A stretch of DNA of 64,000 nt from Chaetorhynchus papuensis (Eukaryota > Chordata > Aves > Passeriformes > Rhipiduridae): contig VWYX01000889.1 of assembly GCA_013396525.1 (NCBI GenBank), forward strand, positions 40,279 to 104,278, written 5' to 3'. A program made the translations under genes and the position numbers. Positions 41,500 to 53,639 of the stretch are shown in pieces (positions within the stretch are counted from its first letter, which is position 1; every line of letters begins with the position of its first letter). The notes beneath the pieces were generated by a model. It was not told where the DNA came from and did no database searches. It worked only from the letters and a program-made list of their open reading frames with translations.

Positions 41500-41502
41500 G
41501 AC
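41498..41502. repeat. Probable target-site duplication, right copy (CAGAC)
   Basis: Second CAGAC, directly abutting or overlapping the LTR's right end. See the left copy for the boundary ambiguity. Confidence 0.55.
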
Positions 41503-44500
41503 AAAAGAAAAATATTCTTTCATTATGTAAGATTGAGTGTGGTCTCTGGGAATATTTGACAACTCAGGTGGCATTTGCAGATGGAAAGGGTTGTTTTTAA
41601 ACAAGATAGAACAAAATTTTGACTAGTTTTACAAAAAGGTGCTAAGAAATTAGAGCTGGACTTCAGAAAATATTAGATTTTAATTTATGGCTAAGAGATC
41701 CAGAGAGCACTGGTATTCAGAATGGGCAAATCACATCCCATTTAAACATTTATATTCCAGTTCTAGATTTATTTTCCAACTTTTTCCCCTTCCTCCCATA
41801 AGACGTTAGCTATTTGGATCCAGTACTTGGCATCAAATCTTCTGCTTTAGGTTTGTAAAAAAAGCCCCAAAGCAACTGTCCTTTCCACAGAGTTAAGTTA
41901 GTTGGAAAGCAAACTAAAAATCTAATACCAAAAAGTTGCAGCAGAGGCACAACTTCCAATCCGCTATATTAAATAAAATAGGCATTATCAGGGCAAGAGA
42001 AAAGACTTGAAAAATGCCAAACTACAAAATCAACTACAATTAATGCTTTTGTTACTGTTCTAATGCTTCAGAAAGAATGCATAACAATCTCTTAGTCCTA
42101 GGCAGCTTTTATACAGACTTTTCAAGGTTACTTTAGAAACTGTTTATGTGAGTATTAGGATCATTACTGGTAAAAAAACCCCAATAATCTTGTTGTAAGT
42201 ACCAAACATTTCAACTGAAAAAAATTATCTCTGAGAGATTTGCAACAGTAGACATTTTAATAAAACAGGTAGATATTTTCACTGTACTAAGGAAAGCAAA
42301 AGGATTTGACAGTCCCTTTGTGTTTCCCATGCTCATTGTCCAAGTCTGAACACTTAAATTGAATAGACAGAAAGAAGAAATAGAAATAGTGAACTTCATA
42401 TTTTAAGAGATAGATTAAAATATTTTCCAGATGTCAGACTGTTTCTTTACAAAATATTCTTCTTTGTGTTACTAACAGAAATGCATTATGCTATTTCAGA
42501 AGTGAAGTAGAACAAAAGTGGGATAGCAGACAACTATACATAACAGCAATTACATCTAGTCCTGTTTTCTTTTGAATTATTAGTTTTACATGCTTCATTC
42601 ACAAAAGCAAACCCAAACAGCTAAATGAAAAACATGTGAATATTTATGTATAGGATGAAATATTAATTAAAGCTTCTAATAATATAATCCACAGAGAAAT
42701 CAATCATATAAAAATATAAAAACTACAGATGGAAGTTATTGCAGTTTACATAAAAAGGAGCATTTCAGAAATTAGAAACTGCTTCTCAGAACAATGCATG
42801 GGCAACAAATCTATTCAAAAGGAGGCATCACTTAAAGACTGTACTGTGAACAGAGCCTTTGGAATCAATTTGGGATGTTTCTTCAATACCAAAAGATGTC
42901 TTTGGGAAAAAAAAAGTTGGATCTTTATGAAAAAATTACAGGAGTTAAACTGTTGAAAGAATCAAATACCTAAAGGTTGATTAGAGAAGTAAAAAACCCC
43001 TCTAACATTTAGAAAAGGTTGGAGAAGTCAATAATCTGCAAAAGCAGATTATAAAAGGGGTTTTTTTTAATCTTTGGCTCGTGTGGCTAGTGCATCTAGT
43101 GTACATAACTTCATTAACTTCAGCTGCATTTTGATAGTATCTGTTCACAAAGTTCTGTGAAGGCCAAGTCCAAGGGGTTTCAAACTGTTGTTAGGAATAA
43201 CATCATGTTTTCAGACAGCTCGCTCTGAGATTGCTTATTGAAAGCATCTTTCAAGGTGAGGCAGCTGAGCCTGGAAAGATAAAATTGCTTGAAAACTATA
43301 AATATATGCTATGCAGTATTTCAAGAAACTGCAACCCTTTTGTGGCACTTTAACTGCTCAGTACAACTCATGTCCTATCTGAACTCTTCCATGGTCTAAA
43401 AATGCTATGGAATACCTTTTGTTTTACCTGAACATCACACTACTTGCTGGGTTCTTTAATCATCTAATTAAAGAGTATTCCTAACATTTTTGATTTTCTA
43501 ATTCACTTTGAACAAATGCAGTAATTGCTGAGGAAAACACACTCAATCTCTTTGTACAGTATGTGAGACAAACTTGCACCAGCGCTCAAATGAGTGAAGC
43601 AATTAACTTCAAGATGGTATCGCTGTATTGATGCAGTAAGGAAAAAATATTGGTGAGATTTTAACTATTATATTAAAATGGAAATCTATAGCAATATTTT
43701 GATTATTTTTGGAAATGCTTAATGCTATAAAAACAAGAAACCAGTGTTATAGCTGTATAATTTATGTATTGCATTTACCGTTTTAATAATATTGAACTGT
43801 TAAAGCTGCGTTTTCAACCAAAAGAATTCCAATTTGACAGATTCTGAAACAAAACTACAGAGTCCTATAACCAAGTAATTATAGAGGTTTATATTACAGG
43901 TGTTGACATTTCATAGCTAAGCAGCTCTGTTTCCAAATGCATTGGAGCATTTTCACTTTGGAGCAGGGTTAGATCCCCCCCTGATTTACCCATCCTCATT
44001 TTGTTAAACAACATACTACTGGTAGCACAGACTTCCAGTCAAATGAGCTGGTCTTAAAAAAAGACTACACTATTTGGGATTCTCAGGACTTTGTTCATTC
44101 CAAAGATGTGTCAAATACATCAAAACACAAAATACTTTTTCTCCTCTGCTGTGTTCATTCCTCCCATCTAGCCAATGTATTAATTTTTTGCTCACTTAAT
44201 CACAGCCCCACCTAAGGATCATGCAGCACTGACATGCTCCTGTCAGCCCACTGACACGTGTACTGTGCCTTGTATACCACAGTGGCTCTGTCACCTAACA
44301 TTACTAAGAACATCCATCTCATCTTCATTTTTTGTACAATGAGATGTGCTCTGTGACTGTAATATTCAGCTCTAACCACTCTGAGGTAAATTATCAGCAC
44401 AGTGCATTTTACACGACTCCCATTATATCCCACAGATACAGTATGAGCTGCTCCCTAGCAACTGCAGCAAAAATGTACCCCTTTAGGCATTTTTTCCAGC

Positions 44501-46626
44501 TAAAGAAACCAACTTTCTATTTGATGAACTTCATATATAAAACAATTTTGGCTACTGTCAGCTCAAATTGTTCTGACTAATGGTCCTTAAGATGCATTTT
44601 TAGCCCTTTGCCTCATTTGGGTTCTGATACTGAAGTTTCTCTTGCAAACCTCCCACCTCAATGATTTTAGCACCAAGGAAAAAAAGTATGTTTCTAAACC
44701 AAGAAATATCTTCCCAATAAAAACTAACCATTTATACAAGAGTTATAATCATGAGCTAGAAATCCATTTTAGATGGAAAATGTAACTCCCAGCATGCTGG
44801 CAAAAGTGAAGACCCTGGATTTATTTTGTGGAACGCCGAAGTCTTTTGGTTGGACTTCATTCACATACTGAATGGAATTGCAAGTATTTTTAAAGAACTA
44901 TAAGCTTTTAAGTAGACTATTGCTTCTTGTGTCATCTGAAATCTATTTAAGTGAACTTAGTTAATATCTGGGGAAAGCCAGAAATTAGTCCTTGTTTAAA
45001 AACAACTAGCCTCATGCTCATGCATCACACCTCATGAATAAGACATGGCTGCTGTGACATTGTTATTCATTTTAACACACCATAAAATATTTTAAAGGTA
45101 ATACCAGAATAATAACAGCTCATTAATACTTCACAAATGAATAGAACCCTCCACCAACACTCAGGAATTTCTCCCTCTCTGCCAGGGAGAGGGTGTTACA
45201 GCAGACAGTTAACTTCCCCAATGGAAGTCAAGCCTCCAAGTCTGATGTTATGAGGCTGCTCAGGTTAGCACATTTACCAGAGGCTAATTTGCTATTTTTG
45301 TACTGATCTACATCAGCCTCCACTGGCATGCAGCCCTGTGCATGGTCAGAAAGCAGTTCCAGGACACAAGAGCAAACAGTACCTGTTAGCTAGCCACAGA
45401 AAATAGCAAAAGCAGGACAGCCTTATATCCTTTCCCTTCAGGAAATTCTCTCTTGGGAACTGTTACAGACCTCTAAAGGGAACAAAATCTGTCCTTTCAG
45501 CTGAACATGACAACAACCACCTCTGTTGACTGGTACCTCTCTGATAAAATAGCAAAGCATGTGCTGTGTGACTGCACTTCAGGCATCTTCCTTGGTACCC
45601 ATTAGTGAAAATGACCCTGAAAAAGTGTAAATGAAATGCAGATACAAGTTTATGCCAAGTTTTGACATGACCCTAGAACAGGGCCCTGGACAGCATCTCA
45701 CACGGTAAAGCAGAAATGCATTTTCTCAGTCTTGTGTCACCACCACCTGAAGTCAAATACTATATAGAAATTGGTATATTTAATAAAATGCTATTGAAAT
45801 AAATCCTAGTTAGAACAGTGCTAACTGACATGCCCAAGTCCTGAACTGAAGTACTCATCTTCAGTCACTGGGTAACTACCTTGCACAAAAAATGGCATTT
45901 CCATTAGAGCCATGTATTTGTCACTTCCATATTGAGTCACGTCGGAGTTCAAACTGCATTTCCATCAGAGAGTTCAGTGTGGTACAGCTGGTACAGTGTT
46001 ATGAATTCAACCTTGATGCAAAGTTTTATTATTAGTAGTACAGTCTTTTGTTCAGCAAGATTCTCATTTCAGGAACAAACATCCTATTGACTTTTCTGTG
46101 ACATTTATGTAATTTAGGTCTGCCAAGTCAGGTCTTCTGTATATGTCTTAATGACCTAATTAAAAGAACTATTGTCATACCACTACATAATATAGGAAGA
46201 AGAGGGGGCAAGCTGTTTCCCTTTTAAGCTAACAGGCCCAAAATCTGTAGGTAACAGCTTTTAGTACAGCTCTGAATTTCCTCATAACAAGAAATAACTG
46301 GGTTATATGAACGCCCCAAATGATGGAAGAGTTACGTATTTGAAAGGAACAAAGATCATATGTATGTGGCACACCTTCTTATGTATGAAAATCTAGCTGG
46401 ATCAGAAAAGAAAAAAATAAAAACAGTTTTGCAAAGTTTACACTCAGAGAAAACCAAAAAATAATATACAAGCTTTCTAGCCATGCTCAAACCATCCTTA
46501 TAAAACAGAGCATACCATTTTATTTCAAATCTCCTTTAAAACCTTAAAATGCATGTTAACTTTAATATTAACTGTATTGCAAATTTCTCACAGTTTTCAC
46601 TTTTTTCTCTCTCTCGTTATTTCCAG
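41503..46626. other. Noncoding stretch, no gene recognised
   Basis: AT-rich unique sequence. A splice-like donor TCAAG|GTGAGG occurs at 43255 but its upstream segment is tiny and poorly supported. No repeat family was recognised. Confidence 0.5.
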
Positions 46627-46743
46627 AACAAATATAGTACAAAAACTGAGCAAGGTGTTCCTGACAGTAAAGAAATACTAAAAGAGCAAATTCAGTACCA
46701 ATACTATCCTGATGAAGCCCCAGGCTACAGTTTTTGTGGAAAA
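46627..46743 (+). CDS. Candidate internal exon, unknown protein (exon A)
   Basis: A pyrimidine-rich acceptor (TTTTTTCTCTCTCTCGTTATTTCCAG) precedes 117 bp that are open in phase 0 and end at a donor GGAAAA|GTATAA. That is exactly 39 codons. The peptide starts NKYSTKTEQGVPDSKEILKE and ends YYPDEAPGYSFCGK. It is hydrophilic, without signal peptide or membrane segment, and I recognise no domain. If the donor is not used, the frame stops two codons later. It is in phase with the candidate at 49961, so the two can be joined without a frame change. The strong acceptor, symmetric phase and matching partner make this one of the better exon candidates, but the codon count alone is within chance. Confidence 0.38.
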
Positions 46744-49700
46744 GTATAAATCTTTGCTACACTGTGTACAAGACAAAGCTGTTAAATACACTGAAGCTAC
46801 CTCAAATCCTGAAAACTGGATTCACTGAAATTCAGGGAAGTCCTGGCTTTTCACTCTTATGGAAGGAGGTAAGGAACTCAAGACTGAATTTAACTGAGGT
46901 GCTAGAGATCACTTTTAGTTAGTCCAGTGGGCTTTGCGTAAGGACATATATGTGAAACCCACTTGGCAATCAACTATGTTTACTTCTGAAAAAATATTTT
47001 ATTTCTATCTGCATACTTATATATTAGCCTACCTTTTATGCATTTGTTAACATTTAACATGGTCATTTCTTTCTTATGATTCTGTTTATTGTAACTGTTC
47101 TTTGCATAAAAATTATTTAAGCAGAATAATTATACTGTTTGAAGAACAACTCCAGAGAGCTATAGTTGAGGTTCTTCTCTAAAGGTGGGCAAGGTTATTA
47201 CAATATTTCATTACCACAAAACAATACATCTTCAGCTAGAGGCAGTATTGGCTTGTAATATTTCTTATTACCATGCTACCAACCTTTGCTTGTAAAGCAA
47301 TTTAATCACTTCCATATTGGTTATACATGAAATATTAGTGCTGTGCTTCATAGGGAACACCTCCTGCATTTTCATTACAATATAACAGTATTACTTACAG
47401 AGCCAGAAAATCTATTTGTCTTTAAGCATGTCATTGCATCTCATTGAAAAATTTCTAGCCTAAGTTTTACTAGTTAAAGAAAAAAATAGTCTTCCAGTTG
47501 TAAGTCTTCAATTCAACCAGTCTGGATTTCATTATTTTCTAAACTCCACATGTCAGCTCCATGGCTCTTTTAGTTATCTTTCATATTACCACCTATTAGA
47601 ACTGCTCAAATACTATAAATCTTTGTCTTTTGAGACAGAAAATAACTTAAAAATTTTAATATCCCATGACATAACCTGGTACTTATACATCTAGCACTAA
47701 CATTCTTATCTAGCTACTATATAGCAAAAGAAGCTAAGATTACAACAATTTTTATTGTTTTACAAATGAAGGACGTAGTCATCATCTTCAGAAGATCAAC
47801 ATTTTATTTTTCAACAATGAAAATATATGAAAGTCAAATGAATTATTTTATTTTCCTCATTTAAAATAATTTATCAGATAACAAAGAAGAGATGCTGTTA
47901 TTAATACCATGCCCTTCTTGACAAATTGGGCAAAAATGTCATCCAGTGAGTTATGAAATCCTGGCACATAAGAACAACACGTAAAAAATGGCAGCAATTA
48001 CAGAATTCTGAGGTAGTAACAGGACAACATAATGGATTAACAATGCAGGCATGCATAAATACATATATACAGCATATTTAGGTTATTTTTGATCTGAGAA
48101 ATGTTGAAACTAAACTTCTGATCAGCATTTTTGTCATCACTTTGGAACTGCTAGGCCAGGCTCTTGGGTGTGTGAGATTCCACTCTGCAAGAGGAGCAGT
48201 CTGTCACAAAGCCAGTTAACAGCCACTCGAGTCTGTAGTGTCCTCAGCACCGAGGCAAATGTGCTGCCACTGGCAAAGGCCCGAGCAGGGGACCACGCTG
48301 TAGTACCCTTGAACTGCACCCACCCAGGCAGGTACAAGTGCCAGCAGGTGCCTGTGCATGTCCCTGCATCTGGGAACACTTCCCGACCCGGCAGATCTCA
48401 TCCAGCTCTCCTGGTTGCTCTCTAGTGGCTGGGACCGACTAGTTCTGGCCATGCCATGTCCATAATGCAACTGGAGCAGGTCCACCACGTCCAGCCAGGA
48501 CTGCTCCTTCGATTATCTCTGGCCCAAGCAAATCTGCTCTGGTGTCCACAGCAGCAGGGAATCCAGGAGCCAAACCTGACCCTCTGTCTACACTGCACTG
48601 TGTACAATCTTCTACATGTTCTACAGACAACTCAGTCCCAAAGACTGTAAAGAAACAAGTACTACTAAAAGCATTTGTACCATAACTAATACCAAAACTG
48701 ATTTCTGGTATTAATCATCATACTTTCTATACAGATGTTTCAACATACAAGATAGTAGTTACTTCTTTCTACCTGACACACAGGCTTTGTCTGTAAGAGA
48801 ATTCCAGAGCACTTTTTAAAATGTAAAATCAGGTAGTATTTTTAATACAAGCTGCTTGAAACCATGTGGTTAAAACCATTACTAAAAATTACTTTCAATC
48901 AACTGCATGTTGTGCAAGTAGAACCTCGGCCCAAGAATATAAAAACTGATAGAGTCTGAAAGATGGGAAAAACCCATAAATTTAAGAAGTTTGGAATTTA
49001 AGATCTATAAAAGTTGGAAAAAATACACAGAACCTTTATTGGTATCCTGATAGAAAGAACTGCATTAACAATAATTCTGAATAGTTCCAAAATACAAATC
49101 AGGTCTCAGTCTTCATTTCACTGACAACTGTACAAAGTGCACAGGAATTGCTCAGGTTTAACTGACTTGTTTGCTCATGCCAGCAGTCTCACTTCAGAGC
49201 AATCACCTCAAACTCGTCTCTAGCAGTGAAAGGAAAGCATGCAGTACCTTGGCTGAGTGACCACCCAGTAAACAGGGACATACTTTACAGAGGACAAGAC
49301 TCATTAGCACTTGTATGTTGCTTACTGTTACTGGGTTATAAAGAAATTTTCCTTTCTCACCAGTTTCAAATTATGAAGGAGATAATTTCCAGGTGCCCTC
49401 AGCTGTGATACATTAACCAATACATGGCTTCCCCAGACTTTGTGGTTAACACAGTAATATATCATTTAAAATTATATAAAATTATATAGAATCTGGCCAA
49501 GGCTCAAACTCCTGTGCCTGGGTGCCTGCCTCACAGTGCACCTGTGATCCCATGACAGCCAGGCAGAGTGAACTGCAGTAATGCAGCCAGCAACAGTCAG
49601 ACGCCTCAGTCAAAAGCCACTGACAAAATGCAACAGCAGGCAGAGGCTCAGGGAAGTTTTCTATCTCCAGGTGGGCTGTCTTTGTTCTGACAACTCCTTG

Positions 49701-49960
49701 CAGCACAAACAAAACCTAGCAGAAGCCTACTGTGACAGATTCCTTGTTGTATGATCCACGACTTCTGCTGCATCATCCACATTCATTTGCACATTTTACT
49801 ATGACTTGATGCAGAGCCTGATAGCCAGTACAAGTGTAACACCTTCAGAGGAAAACCTATTACTTTTGACTCAGTTATTTTCTGTGAATTTTTACTGAGC
49901 TGCTTTGCAGTGTTGTTTTATGTTTTACGTTCTTAAAAGAATTAATGAATTTTGTTTCAG
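46744..49960. other. Putative intron A-B, with a GC-rich patch
   Basis: Mostly AT-rich unique sequence between two candidate exons. It contains a GC-richer patch of about 500 bp at 48150-48650, listed separately, and a second one at about 49490-49720. No gene was recognised. Confidence 0.45.
48150..48650. other. GC-rich patch of unknown origin
   Basis: About 500 bp clearly richer in G and C than both flanks, with several overlapping open frames of 60-90 codons on both strands and none with a recognisable domain. Competing open frames on both strands point to composition rather than coding. A decayed LTR or other repeat that I cannot name, or a local conserved element, would each fit. No terminal repeats or target-site duplication were seen. 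Confidence 0.45.
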
Positions 49961-50035
49961 ACAACCGAAATGAAAAAAAAGTCTGAAAGTGGACAGCTGA
50001 TGTTATACATGACTTTCCTCTCCCAGAACGTGCAG
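49961..50035 (+). CDS. Candidate internal exon, unknown protein (exon B)
   Basis: The acceptor TGAATTTTGTTTCAG and the donor GTGCAG|GTGAGC are both close to consensus. The 75 bp between them are open only in phase 0 (exactly 25 codons); the other two frames contain stops. The peptide starts TTEMKKKSESGQLMLYMTFL and ends SQNVQ. No family recognised. It joins exon A at 46627-46743 in the same phase. The next acceptor-like site is at 52573. This is the best splice-bounded segment in the window. Confidence 0.42.
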
Positions 50036-52573
50036 GTGAGCTTTTCTGCTTTTACTACTAAATTCTTTTGCTACCTACTTTTGCCATGATTGTTCATGAG
50101 ATTAAAGCACTAATTGTGTAAGATGATAAAGAGCACTTTTACAATGTGAGCTGCAGTACCAAAATCAGTTTGCAGGAGACTTCAGCTGATACCAATACCA
50201 AATCTTAAAGACAAAGAATTACTGTTTCTAATCTGCAAATAAAAAACCAATTCACAGTAAACATCTTATTTTGGAACTTCTCAACAGAGTTGAGTCTGTT
50301 TATGTTTGGAATTAGCAGCAATAACAGAAGTATTTAGTTTCCCTATTATAAATGAATGACCAGTACAGAACTTCTACAAGTTAGTTGTTAGTTTAACTAG
50401 TGTTTTGTTTAATACCTCTATGTTCATGCATACACCTATCAAGAATTTTTATTTTCTCCTGAGAAATATTCAGAATAAGATACCCATAAAATGGTATTTT
50501 AGTATCTCCTCCTCACTTCTGACTAGGACATAATGTGTTGAATTCCACTCCCATTGACTTCTAATTTCATGAACTAGGTACAATATATGGATAAAAGAAC
50601 TCGTCCCCAGTAGCAGTATATTTTCCATGTGAAATGTTTAATATGATCCAGCTTAAAGAATCAGTAGAAGACGGGATGCTTCAATTCTATTCCAGGTTTT
50701 CTGGCCCATTTCAATGCCTGATTAGTGTTTGACTTTGTACACTAATCTGAAATCTGCACATGAAAATTTCCAGCAAGGAGGCCAGTCTCTTCAGGGTTTG
50801 CAAAAGAGTTTTTCACCTTAGCTGCAACACAGAAAAATATTTGTGTAAAAGTATTTCAGAGCAGAAGAAGTAATGTGCTCTTTAACAAACTAATTGGGTA
50901 GAGGTGAATCCCAAGCAAGCATAGAGACATCAGACTCAACATGACCTAGTTGCCACTAACTTGGTGAGAAACTTTCATTTGAAGCTTAATTCTTGTGATG
51001 AAAACCTCATATATTTGAGTCTTTTAGCCAACTTTTAGCAGTGCTCTGTTACTTCCTAGCTTATTTTAAGCAAATACAGTATAAACTACATATAACAGAA
51101 TTTGGTTTATGATTCTATTTGAGCTAAGGTGCATTTTTTGTGGCCTTTTAACAAAAATCTAGCATACTCAAAAGCTTGGCAAAAAGAAATTAAATGTATT
51201 ACTTTACTGCATGGAAAAATCTTGCAAATGCTGAAAGCTTTATGTAAACATTAATATAATAGATTTTTATAGTACGATGCTATGACTGTACTAATGCCAC
51301 TCTCACTAGCTGCCTAACAGAGCTGATGAATTAATGAGATTTAATGTATCTTCTTAAAAAGTAGACATAAAAGAAATTAACTGGTTAGAATATTTTTTGG
51401 ATGCCCACAAAGGTGTAGCTTCATTTACAGGTACCATTGTACCTTCATCAGAGTATTTTTTCTATTTATATAGAATATATTTACTGTATTCTAAGAATAT
51501 CATAAAATTTGGCTGATGATTCTGAAGTATCTTATAAAAATGTTAGATGAATGATTGCACATATCTTAACACAAGAAGATATTGTCATAATGGAACAATG
51601 GAACACAAGTTCCACTTTTTACAATGATAGTCTGTTTAAGGCAGATAAGCAGCACATGTGGCACTGCTCCATCACTGCTGCCAAATGTATTCAGCAATTA
51701 TCACTCCTGTGGCCTGTAAGTACTGGGGAGAAAGGCTGTGCAGGCTACACCCTGACAATGTTCATGTCCATCCATGACATCCTTGCAGGCTACCATGAGC
51801 TCACTGTGCCACGCTAAACTAATTTTGAGCTGCATCAGCCAGCAGAAAGCTGTTTTCCCTTTGCAGCTGCTTGTACACACGGACATGCTTGTCACGAAGT
51901 AGCACTAGGTGGGTTTCAAGCACACCATACAAATGGAATACACCAAAACCTTTTTCTTTGGCAAACTGCCTTGTTTCGGTTGCTACAGATTCCAGCAAAC
52001 AGCACCGATTTCATAGATCAGGAATAAAACTTTAAACCACCCATGACAAAAATCAAGTAGTAGAAATATATTTGTTGTGTACTTGAATACATGCTAATTT
52101 GAAAAAGCTGTTCTGATGAACTGTATTGTAGTGCAAAACGACATGAAAGAAGAATCCTATTGCTGCAACCAACTACAGCTGGTAACAGTCTTTCAGACAA
52201 CCAGATCTACACAGCAGATGACCTCATAAATGGGTAGTGAGCAGCTGGGGCCTTCCTTCAAAGGATGCAAAAATAATACTTTAAGCCAAATATTTAAATT
52301 AACAAAGCAATAGGCTGCCTACTAAAATAGTCCTGTACTTCTGCCAAGTACTTGAACAACAGTAAATCAAGAAACAGAACAGCACTTCAGACTGAAGTTT
52401 GACAAGCACATAAGGCAATTATTAACTGCTGCTGTTCAGCCATCTTACTCTCCTCTTGCATTTATCTTCATAGTTCTATATCCTCCCTTGCACAGCCTTC
52501 ATAAGGTCCTCTGTGAAGCAGACTCAAGCTGGCAGAAAGTGGGTTTCTGTTTTGTTTTGGCTTTTTAAATCAG
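50036..52573. other. Putative intron, noncoding
   Basis: AT-rich sequence. A GTAAGT donor-like site at about 51717 ends a frame that reads TAAKCIQQLSLLWP, but no convincing acceptor lies upstream. A modestly GC-richer stretch lies at 51640-51860. Nothing else recognised. Confidence 0.4.
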
Positions 52574-52725
52574 TGGCCAGGGTGGAGGACTGGTCTTCTT
52601 GCCAGACTTATGTGCTGAATGAAGTAAGTGTGCAGAGGGTTTGGAAGGATGATGTTACTGTGACTGGGAGAAGGGAAAACAGGATCATCACGGACACGCT
52701 GCTGGAGTTACTTGCGCTGCTGTGA
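52574..52725 (+). CDS. Candidate last exon (exon C), frame uncertain
   Basis: A long pyrimidine-rich acceptor (TTTTGTTTTGGCTTTTTAAATCAG) ends at 52573. Two readings are possible. In phase 0, as exon B would supply, it reads 14 codons to a TGA at 52616-52618. In the frame that borrows one base from the preceding exon it reads ARVEDWSSCQTYVLNE, passes a strong donor (GAA|GTAAGTG) at 52624 and stays open to TGA at 52723-52725. An AATAAA polyadenylation hexamer follows at 52772-52777, which favours a terminal exon. Alternatively 52574-52623 is a 50-bp internal exon. No family recognised. Confidence 0.3.
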
Positions 52726-52771
52726 AACCACATTTATTACTAAGTAACACTAAGTTGTAACACAGCACACT

Positions 52772-52777
52772 AATAAA
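52772..52777 (+). terminator. Candidate polyadenylation signal AATAAA
   Basis: Canonical hexamer 47 bases after the distal stop and 154 bases after the proximal stop of candidate exon C. This hexamer is frequent by chance in AT-rich DNA, so it only supports the exon model weakly. Confidence 0.3.
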
Positions 52778-53211
52778 ACATTTCTGATGTTTCTTTAAAC
52801 CTCACTCTCAATGCTGTTGGCAATGCAGCAGCTTTTCTAAGTGACATGCTTTGAGTATCAAATGACTAGCCTGGCTTTGAACAAGGAACATGAAGAGGGG
52901 TCCTTTCTGTGTGGTGGGCTTCCAGCCTAACCTCTAATACAACTGGGAGGGAGGAGTAGAAAAGCTTTGGTTATTATTTTCATGTTACTATGAAACATAG
53001 TTCACAAATGACAGGTAATTAATTAGATAGCATTGGAGTTAAGACTGTTGTGTAGTGAATCCATAGAGAGGCTAGGAAGGCATTAAAGGTATTTGAGTAA
53101 ATATCGCTTTGCACTCCAATATTTTTTAAAGTTTCTTTTGTTTTAATTAAAAATAATTTTAACAGCAATCAGCATGGATCAAATACCATATACCACCATT
53201 CTCACTTCCCC

Positions 53212-53269
53212 ATTCAGTGCAGTTGGAGTAAGTGCTAGGAATTCAGTGCAGTTGGAATAAGTGCTAGGA
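53212..53269 (+). repeat. 29-bp tandem duplication, two copies
   Basis: 53212-53240 and 53241-53269 are two adjacent copies of ATTCAGTGCAGTTGGRGTAA..GTGCTAGGA-type sequence, differing at one base (G against A in GGAGTAAG/GGAATAAG). It is too short to be a satellite and is probably a recent slippage or repair product. Copy number may vary between individuals. Confidence 0.95.
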
Positions 53270-53639
53270 ATGGCATTTTTCAGAGTTTTCTTTCTGTTTT
53301 ATCTGGTCTGGATTTCTGGTCACAGCATTAATCTGTCAGCATTATGAGCTTATGAGTTTACTGAGGGGCAAAAAGAACCAAAAAAACCCAACAAAAAACC
53401 AAAGCTTGTGTTACATACAGATGATTTTTAAATCTATGAACACCCTTGTCCGATATGCCATGACACTTTTATTCCTCTCAGGCGTACATGAAAAAAAACC
53501 TCATAAGGTATGATACTGTTGGCAAAATTGAGACAAAGACAAGAAGTTGTGTTTGAGCACAGAACTAATGCCATCATGATGGCAAAGAGCTCCAGAAGCA
53601 CTGTGCAGGACTCAGAGTGGACTAAAAGATGATGAATGA

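Noticed and set aside
43215..43255. 41-bp segment before a CAAG|GTGAGG donor on the + strand
   Set aside because: Too short and with a weak acceptor; its phases do not fit the neighbouring candidates.
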